A DNA stretch of 53,177 bases from Eubacterium sp. AF36-5BH (GTDB taxonomy: Bacteria > Bacillota > Clostridia > Lachnospirales > Lachnospiraceae), in the NCBI RefSeq assembly GCF_003460505.1, contig NZ_QTVG01000014.1, forward strand, positions 1-53,177. The letters run 5' to 3'. The notes under the pieces were generated by a model. That model did no database searches. It had not been told where the DNA came from and saw nothing but the letters and a program-made list of their open reading frames with translations. Below are positions 47,889 to 53,177 of the stretch, piece by piece. A program made the translations under genes and the position numbers. How positions within the stretch are numbered: position 1 is the first letter of the stretch; the number at the start of each line of letters is the position of its first letter.

Positions 47889-48731
47889 TTATAATCCTAA
47901 TGCTTTGCCTGTTAATCCCTGTGCTCCTTTGACCGTTCCTACCGTAAGTGCAATGGAAAACGTCATTTCGCACAGATAAATAAGTGTCTGCGTCCAGTCT
48001 GCATATTCTCCCGTAAACGATGGCAGTCCCGAATTAATGACTGCATTGCATACAATAATTGCAAGTGCCATTGTGACTGCTTCAAAAACCACAGACAGAA
48101 AATACCTTGCATAAGATGCTGCCGTATGGCTTACCATTCTATTTCCGCTTACAGTGGAAAATGCAATTGCTCCAAACGGAACAATTATCAGTATTTTTAA
48201 AAATCTGAAATATACCGTGTATATCAGGAAAAAACCGCAGACAATAATAACGATTGACAGTATTGATGCGAGTATCAGCATTACAAGGCTGGCACCAAAT
48301 CCAAGATTCTTAATTACTTCTGCCTGCGTGCTGTTTATCGTAAGTTCAGTCATGTTTCCTGCACTGAGCAGCTTTACCAGATTACCTGCTGAACTGAAAA
48401 ATGCTTTCATGATGGTTACGTTATTGGCAACCAGCCACTCAGCAATTCCTACTCTCATAAGCATTCTTAATATCACTTCAAATCTCATGTCCTCTTTAAT
48501 GTCCACACTTTCCGAACAGAAACCGATAACAAAGAAAAGAACCACAAGTGAAGAACCTACCCCGACAAATATCGGCTCAATGCTCTCCACTGCACTCCAC
48601 GGTCCTCCGCCCTTAAACGATTCAGGTGACTGACCTAAAAGTGAGAACACTAGTGATACCTGATTGTTCCAGAACCCAAATACCATCTCCAAAAGATCAA
48701 GTATCTGCTGTCCAAGTTTAAATATGTCCAA
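47889..48731 (-). CDS. VirB6/TrbL-like membrane protein of the conjugation channel
   Basis: 280 residues from a TTG with AGAGG nine bases upstream; the ATG nearby is out of frame. Five or six membrane helices, for example at about 55-75, 145-175, 180-200, 215-235 and 250-270. This layout and the place between Maff2 and PrgI genes match the TrbL/VirB6-like protein of Tn1549 elements, a channel part in the membrane. Confidence 0.86.
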   Translation of the reverse strand: MDIFKLGQQILDLLEMVFGFWNNQVSLVFSLLGQSPESFKGGGPWSAVESIEPIFVGVGSSLVVLFFVIGFCSESVDIKEDMRFEVILRMLMRVGIAEWLVANNVTIMKAFFSSAGNLVKLLSAGNMTELTINSTQAEVIKNLGFGASLVMLILASILSIVIIVCGFFLIYTVYFRFLKILIIVPFGAIAFSTVSGNRMVSHTAASYARYFLSVVFEAVTMALAIIVCNAVINSGLPSFTGEYADWTQTLIYLCEMTFSIALTVGTVKGAQGLTGKALGL

Positions 48732-48765
48732 CTTTCATCACCTCTCTTTCTCCGACATTTCCATA

Positions 48766-49137
48766 CTAAAATCCCAAAATTCCAAGAACGGATGATATAC
48801 CTGCCATCATTACTCCTGCCACAATTCCTTTCAGTGCCGAGTTCATTGTGGAGGAATCCTGCTGCTGATAAGCCTGTGCAAACTCCATTACATTTTTTGC
48901 AAGAATAATTACACCTATCGCCCCAATAATCGCGATGACAAGTGTTTTCAGGTTATCAAGCGGTTTTGTAACGGAACTTGTGTCTGCTGCCATTACATTT
49001 GTACATTCAATCGCTGTCATTGTTATCACACCCGATACTGCAGGTATGATGTTCTTCCTTACTCTGTTTATAAATCTTTTCATTCTGTTCTTCTCCACCA
49101 CTCTGTTATCTGGTGTTAAAATATTTTCTTTTTCCAT
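48766..49137 (-). CDS. Maff2 family protein (VirB2-like)
   Basis: 123 residues from the ATG at 49135-49137, nine bases after AAGGAG; the frame extends 29 codons further but without a ribosome site. A basic stretch (MKRFINRVRKN) leads into two hydrophobic helices, IIPAVSGVITMTAIE and NLKTLVIAIIGAIGVIILAKNVMEFAQAY, with a third at the C-terminus. Small membrane protein of the conjugation channel, perhaps a pilin-like subunit. First gene of the transfer block running to VirB4. Confidence 0.85.
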   Translation of the reverse strand: MEKENILTPDNRVVEKNRMKRFINRVRKNIIPAVSGVITMTAIECTNVMAADTSSVTKPLDNLKTLVIAIIGAIGVIILAKNVMEFAQAYQQQDSSTMNSALKGIVAGVMMAGISSVLGILGF

Positions 49138-49295
49138 ATCATTTTGCTCCTTCTTCATAAAATAAGCCGATACAAGGTCTCCCTCATACCGGCTGTTAGT
49201 AGTAAATATATAATAATCAGGCAATGCCTGTTGTATTGATTAGTAGGGCTTTCCCCGATGTGTTTATGCTGTAACCACCCCCTCTTTATGGCACG

Positions 49296-49327
49296 AAAAA
49301 AGCACCTCAACCCTATGGCTAAAGTGC
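49296..49327 (-). terminator. rho-independent terminator after the DUF3795 gene
   Basis: On the minus strand GCACUUUAGCC, loop AUAG, GGUUGAGGUGC: eleven pairs including three G-U pairs, then UUUUUUCG. The stem pairs fully only on this strand, which fits termination of the DUF3795 gene ending at 49382. Confidence 0.75.
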
Positions 49328-49381
49328 TCTTGAATATCTTTATCTACTTTTAAATGAAATTAATCACAAACCGAAATTTGT

Positions 49382-49675
49382 CTATTTCTTTTTAGAATAT
49401 AAGTTTGCCAATTCAGTTAATTCTTCTACCATATTTTCCCTCCAAATTACTTTTTGAATAAGCCACTCACAAGGAAATTCTTCACATAATCCACAGAATT
49501 GGACATTATGTTCTCTTGCACATTTATGTATTGGACAGCCGTCGGATAATGTCCATTCCATACAATGCCCATCAGACTCTATACAACCTTGACAACTGCC
49601 ATTTTCTTTTTTCTTACACCCTACACAGCATTCTCCACAAGCAGTAATTGTTGTAAAATCTATATTATTTCTCAT
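49382..49675 (-). CDS. DUF3795 domain protein (cysteine-rich)
   Basis: 97 residues with twelve cysteines in pairs and spaced sets (CGECCVGCKK, CQGC, HKCAREH, CGLCEEFPCEW), the DUF3795 pattern; it probably binds zinc or an iron-sulphur cluster. Function unknown. AT-rich, in the cargo patch between Maff2 and VirD4, and followed by its own terminator. Confidence 0.85.
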   Translation of the reverse strand: MRNNIDFTTITACGECCVGCKKKENGSCQGCIESDGHCMEWTLSDGCPIHKCAREHNVQFCGLCEEFPCEWLIQKVIWRENMVEELTELANLYSKKK

Positions 49676-49791
49676 ATTCTCGCCCTCACTAATTCAAATT
49701 TGATATCACTAAAAAATCTTTTAAATAAACATTATCATTATACCTTTATTTTTTTCATTAAAAAATTTTTTTCAATATCATTATGTTTTCA

Positions 49792-50458
49792 TTATAGCTC
49801 TTCTATCTCCACAAACCACTCCGACTTAATGTGTGCATCATCCGAAAGTCTTAATATGAGATTCTCATCACATATAAAACTACTTTCAATCCATTCATCA
49901 TATAATCTTAATATTACCTGCTTCAAAAATTCTACTGTCTTTTCGCAATCAGTTTTTGGTGGATTATTTATATCAAAAATCACTTCTGACAAAGGAATTA
50001 AATACTCCATACAATAATATTTACTATTATTACAATAATCAGAAATCATTCCATTAATACCAAGAAGCCATTCAATGTTTTGCATTATTTCAGGACCACT
50101 GGATAATACATTATAATAATTGTTTTTTTCTAAATATGACCTAAAAGCAAATCCATTTACACAATAATCCTGAGCAGTATTATATCCTAGCCTAGATCTT
50201 ACATAATATATGTTACCACCATCATACTTAAATTCATTATCTAATGGTTGTAACTCCCCCTTATAAAACATATTAATATGACCCTCTCCTTTTTCAAATG
50301 TTACGTTATGCTTTTTAAAAAATTTAGATATTGAAGTATCTTCTAACAAAAAATCTGATACTAAATATTCATCAATACTTTTATCACAATTATCGAATGG
50401 CTAATCCCCATCGTCTTTCTTTCCAACAAAAGTTCTTTCCACTATATAATTCAGTCAA
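49792..50458 (-). pseudogene. frameshifted gene of unknown function
   Basis: From a TTG at 50456-50458 (AAAGGA ten bases upstream) the frame reads MTELYSGKNFCWKERRWGLAIR then stops. One frame over, FDNCDKSIDEYLVSDFLLEDTS continues without a start codon and runs 185 more residues to 49792. The natural join (LAIR then DNCDKSIDEY) needs one inserted base near 50395, so this is one gene of about 220 codons broken by a single frameshift. I recognise no family; residues are rich in Asn, Tyr and Asp. Only 22 bases separate it from the PLD-like gene, so they were an operon. A shorter product from the ATG near 50271 cannot be excluded. Confidence 0.65.
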
Positions 50459-50480
50459 TTAAGTTGGTTCCTTTAGTCTG

Positions 50481-51360
50481 TCACATAATTTCATATTCAT
50501 CCTGAACATATGAATTGGTTCCCCTTTCTTTCCAAATAACCTTATAAATAAATTCTCCGTCATGTTTATTGAACCACTTCCATTCTTTCACACCAACAGC
50601 ATGAATAATTGGCATTCCCATTCTATTGTTTCTAACAAGTGATAAATAATTTGCAACCACAAAATCTTGTTGTGCTATCAGTTGATAATATGTAGTTTCA
50701 TCACCACTTTCTTTAGCTGCCCAAATATCATCTTCAAATTGATGAATACTTCCTACATATTCGTTATAAACACTAGCATCATAATAGTCCGTATAAACTA
50801 TTTTTTGCTGACAACCACATTGTTGTACTATATCAATTTTTGTTTGATAATTACCCTCTACTTCCATAAATAAAATATTTATAATTGGATTCTTGCAAAT
50901 ACTACAATATGACGGATGGAGAAGTAATTGGATATCAGTTTTACTCAAATTCCAAAGTGCCTTGAATTCGAGTAAATAATTATTTACAAAGGATACCTCA
51001 TCACATATATTTAAATCCTCAATATTTCTAATATTGGCATTTTGAGTCCAATTAAATGAACCAAACATACATAAATGTTTATCTATAACGCAAAATTTAT
51101 GATGCATGATTCCAGCAAAGCTAACTAACCTTATATCAGCACCTCTCTCATTCAAATGCTCTATATGCTTTATATAACGTAAATTATTACAATCATTATT
51201 TAACAAGATTTCTATTTTCACACCTCGATTGAGTAATTCTTCTAAAACATACCCATAATGATTAAATAATCCACGCTACTGCTGCTTTAATGCTTATTTC
51301 AGCTTTTCTTAGTTCACATATAGCAATACTTTCTAAATTCGTAAAATAGCAATTAATCAA
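50481..51360 (-). pseudogene. frameshifted phospholipase D-like nuclease family gene
   Basis: The main open frame (50481-51221) has one PLD motif, HHKFCVIDKHL (HxKx4D), followed by GSFNWT, and then a C-terminal region with CSICKNP and CGCQQK cysteines. Its N-terminus is outside this frame: from a TTG at 51358-51360 (AGGAAGG eight bases upstream) the sequence reads LINCYFTNLESIAICELRKA then EISIKAAVAW, a typical PLD opening, then a stop; FNHYGYVLEELLNRGVKIEI continues in the next frame. One extra base near 51270 explains the break. A single HKD motif suggests a dimeric Nuc-type enzyme. Cargo of the conjugative element, probably inactive now. Confidence 0.75.
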
Positions 51361-51423
51361 ATTCTCTTCCTTCCTAAATACGCGATTTAGTACATTTTAA
51401 TAAATTCTAAATCTTTATTTCAC

Positions 51424-51456
51424 ATAAGCACATTATATCATACCAAATGTGCTTAT
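51424..51456. repeat. 11-bp inverted repeat between VirD4 and the PLD-like gene
   Basis: ATAAGCACATT and AATGTGCTTAT are perfect arms 11 bases apart. It lies 12 bases past the VirD4 stop. It lacks a T-tract on either strand, so it may be a weak terminator for VirD4 or an operator for the cargo genes. Confidence 0.45.
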
Positions 51457-51467
51457 ACGATTGCTTT

Positions 51468-53108
51468 TTACTGCCTTCTTATTATCTTTCTAAACTGTTC
51501 CGCCGACATCTCCGGATAAAAATATTCCATGATTCTTTCTCTTGGTATACCGTCAGCCATTGCCTTCTTCATTTCTGCCTTATGCTCCTCAGAATAATTC
51601 CAATGCAGAACACGGTTTGCAATTGTGTCCTCCCAATCTGGTTTCTTCCTGTCTTTGATTATTACCATATTGTTGCCACCATTTCCATCAGTTGAACTGC
51701 TTTGTTCTTCATCATCTGCATACTCAAGTTCTTTTTGCTGCTCCATATTGAATTTTGCTTTCTGCTCTTTTTCATCAAGCATTGTAAATCTTTTTCCAAG
51801 CTCATTATCTTCAATCATCATCAATTCGTCATAATCAAGTTTGTCAATGTAGACATTTTCTCCCTTATCTTTTAACCTTTCAAAATATGCAAGCGACTGT
51901 GTGTTCAGGATTTCAAAAGGAGGACCGATAACGACCGAATCCTCCTTTTTGGTGTGTATATATGCTTTTCCTTTACCATCGGCAGTCCATGCAAATGCAG
52001 GATGTTTAAACGGAATAAATTTATTATCCACAATGGGATCAAATCCCCTTATAAATATCAGGCATTTTTTATTGTCTAACTTTCTTGCCTCATCAGGTGT
52101 CATAAGTTCTCTGCCAAGAACATCGAAGTTTCTTGAACTGCTTCCCTGTCTGCCTCTTGTTTCACCGCTTGATTTTTTGTCAATTGTTCCTTTTCCAAGA
52201 AGCTCTGAAATATATTTGTGCGTACTTTGTTCGTTTCCGCCAAGATATATAAGGCTGTCACAATTCCCCGGAATTGTCTCCCATGTGTCTTTAAACAATG
52301 CTTTAATCTGCGCAAGATTCTGTATAATAATAACAGAACTTATTTCCCTGCTTCGCATTGTTGATAACAAGGAACAGAAATCATCCGGAAGTGCCACATT
52401 TGCAAACTCATCAAGCATAAATGTAACGTGTATTGGTAGTCTTCCACCGAAATTAAAATCTGCCTGATAATAAAGTTCCTGAAAAATCTGAGTATACAAC
52501 ATACCAATAATGAAATTGTAAGATTTATCTGAGTCAGGAATTACACAGAACAATGCTGTTTTTGTTTCACAGTCTCCGTTTACACCGATTCCTATATCTG
52601 CAAGATTCATTTCATCCTTTGACAAAATCCTTAATATTTTCCTGTTTTCAAGAAATGCAAGTCTTGAATTGGCACTAATAATAATGGAACGCACCGTATC
52701 TCCTGCACCCCTCATACATTTTTTGTACTGCTTTACGGCAGGATGGTTTGCACCTAACGGACTTGTTTCTTCAAGCACACTCATTATGGCATCAAGTTGT
52801 GACGGTTTTCCCTGCTCCTTTACCTCAGCTTTTCCCATAAGTTTAAGCACTGTTTCAAAATTCCTCTCATTCTTCGGTACCTCAAGCCATACATAATAAA
52901 ACAATGCCTGTAAAAACATTCCCTCAGCTTTTTCCCAGAACGGATCTGCCGAGGATGTTCCTTTTGGCGTTGTGTTTGCAATAAGATTTGTTATCAGTTT
53001 TATCACATCTGTTTCTTCCCTGATATATGAAAACGGATTGTAACAGTCCGACTGTTCCATATCTATAAGATTGATGACCTTAACATTATAACCGTTGTTT
53101 TTAAGCAT
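51468..53108 (-). CDS. virD4: VirD4-like coupling protein, N-terminally truncated
   Basis: 546 residues from an ATG, with the family's reading frame continuing eight codons upstream to 53129 (ILRSTGE, as in the DPKGEILRSTG of intact homologues). Then an in-frame TAG (53130-53132) and sequence that no longer resembles VirD4. The part present includes Walker B FMLDEFAN, the SSVIIIQNLAQI sensor region and the YLGGNEQST segment. The membrane helices and Walker A (GSGAGKT-like) that should come before are missing, so as it stands the protein could not bind ATP. Either a mobile insertion or rearrangement separates the N-terminus from the rest, or the gene is broken. The last 45 bases at 53133-53177 are unidentified. 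Confidence 0.82.
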   Translation of the reverse strand: MLKNNGYNVKVINLIDMEQSDCYNPFSYIREETDVIKLITNLIANTTPKGTSSADPFWEKAEGMFLQALFYYVWLEVPKNERNFETVLKLMGKAEVKEQGKPSQLDAIMSVLEETSPLGANHPAVKQYKKCMRGAGDTVRSIIISANSRLAFLENRKILRILSKDEMNLADIGIGVNGDCETKTALFCVIPDSDKSYNFIIGMLYTQIFQELYYQADFNFGGRLPIHVTFMLDEFANVALPDDFCSLLSTMRSREISSVIIIQNLAQIKALFKDTWETIPGNCDSLIYLGGNEQSTHKYISELLGKGTIDKKSSGETRGRQGSSSRNFDVLGRELMTPDEARKLDNKKCLIFIRGFDPIVDNKFIPFKHPAFAWTADGKGKAYIHTKKEDSVVIGPPFEILNTQSLAYFERLKDKGENVYIDKLDYDELMMIEDNELGKRFTMLDEKEQKAKFNMEQQKELEYADDEEQSSSTDGNGGNNMVIIKDRKKPDWEDTIANRVLHWNYSEEHKAEMKKAMADGIPRERIMEYFYPEMSAEQFRKIIRRQ

Positions 53109-53177
53109 CTCCCCGGTGCTTCTTAAAATCTATAGCAATAGGTAAGGATTTGATATTATCTCCACCTTTTCCCCTGC

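Noticed and set aside
51424..51456. Strong rho-independent terminator after VirD4
   Set aside because: Perfect 11-bp stem but no T-tract on either strand; kept only as an inverted repeat.

Overview
The window reads almost entirely on the minus strand and looks like a low-GC Gram-positive, most likely a gut or rumen clostridium of the Lachnospiraceae type. Reasons: strong AGGAGG ribosome sites, very AT-rich genes with frequent TTG and GTG starts, and a conjugative backbone of the Tn1549 / CTn type (VirD4, Maff2, TrbL, PrgI, VirB4, NlpC/P60, MT-A70, SNF2-methylase) typical of these bacteria.

Left part (1 to about 30600): one large secondary-metabolite gene cluster. It combines (a) trans-AT polyketide parts: a ketosynthase followed by an AT-docking linker and the start of a dehydratase-like domain, a free malonyl transferase, two free acyl carrier proteins, a free adenylating enzyme, a phosphopantetheinyl transferase and an acyl-CoA carboxyltransferase; (b) aminoglycoside-like parts: two proteins with a butirosin BtrH-type cysteine acyltransferase domain (one fused to a carrier domain), a DegT/StrS aminotransferase, a PIG-L deacetylase, a TIM-barrel sugar isomerase, three glycosyltransferases, a UDP-glucose dehydrogenase plus UDP-xylose synthase pair and a carbamoyltransferase; (c) five radical SAM proteins, one fused to a degenerate GT-A domain; and (d) an ABC exporter. 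My inference is a carbamoylated, glycosylated amino-sugar or aminocyclitol product that receives a polyketide acyl chain handed over from a carrier protein. No 2-deoxy-scyllo-inosose synthase is seen, and the PKS gene runs off the left edge, so the cluster is incomplete here.

Inside the cluster, 24.1-26.25 kb holds two decayed genes that the ORF list alone does not reveal: a radical SAM remnant and an internally deleted copy of the carbamoyltransferase gene. They flank the second BtrH-like gene and point to a duplicated block in decay.

Junction (30.6-31.7 kb): no intact gene. It contains a degenerate fragment of a SNF2/methylase protein from a conjugative element, then a terminator.

Right part (31.7 kb to the end): the integrative conjugative element backbone, less AT-rich than the cluster. 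It is interrupted by two AT-rich cargo patches: a KAP-family P-loop NTPase between VirB4 and the NlpC/P60 hydrolase, and a DUF3795 gene plus two frameshifted genes (one a phospholipase D-like nuclease) between Maff2 and VirD4. VirD4 itself lacks its N-terminal membrane and Walker A region and is preceded by an in-frame stop. Relaxase and integrase are not in the window.
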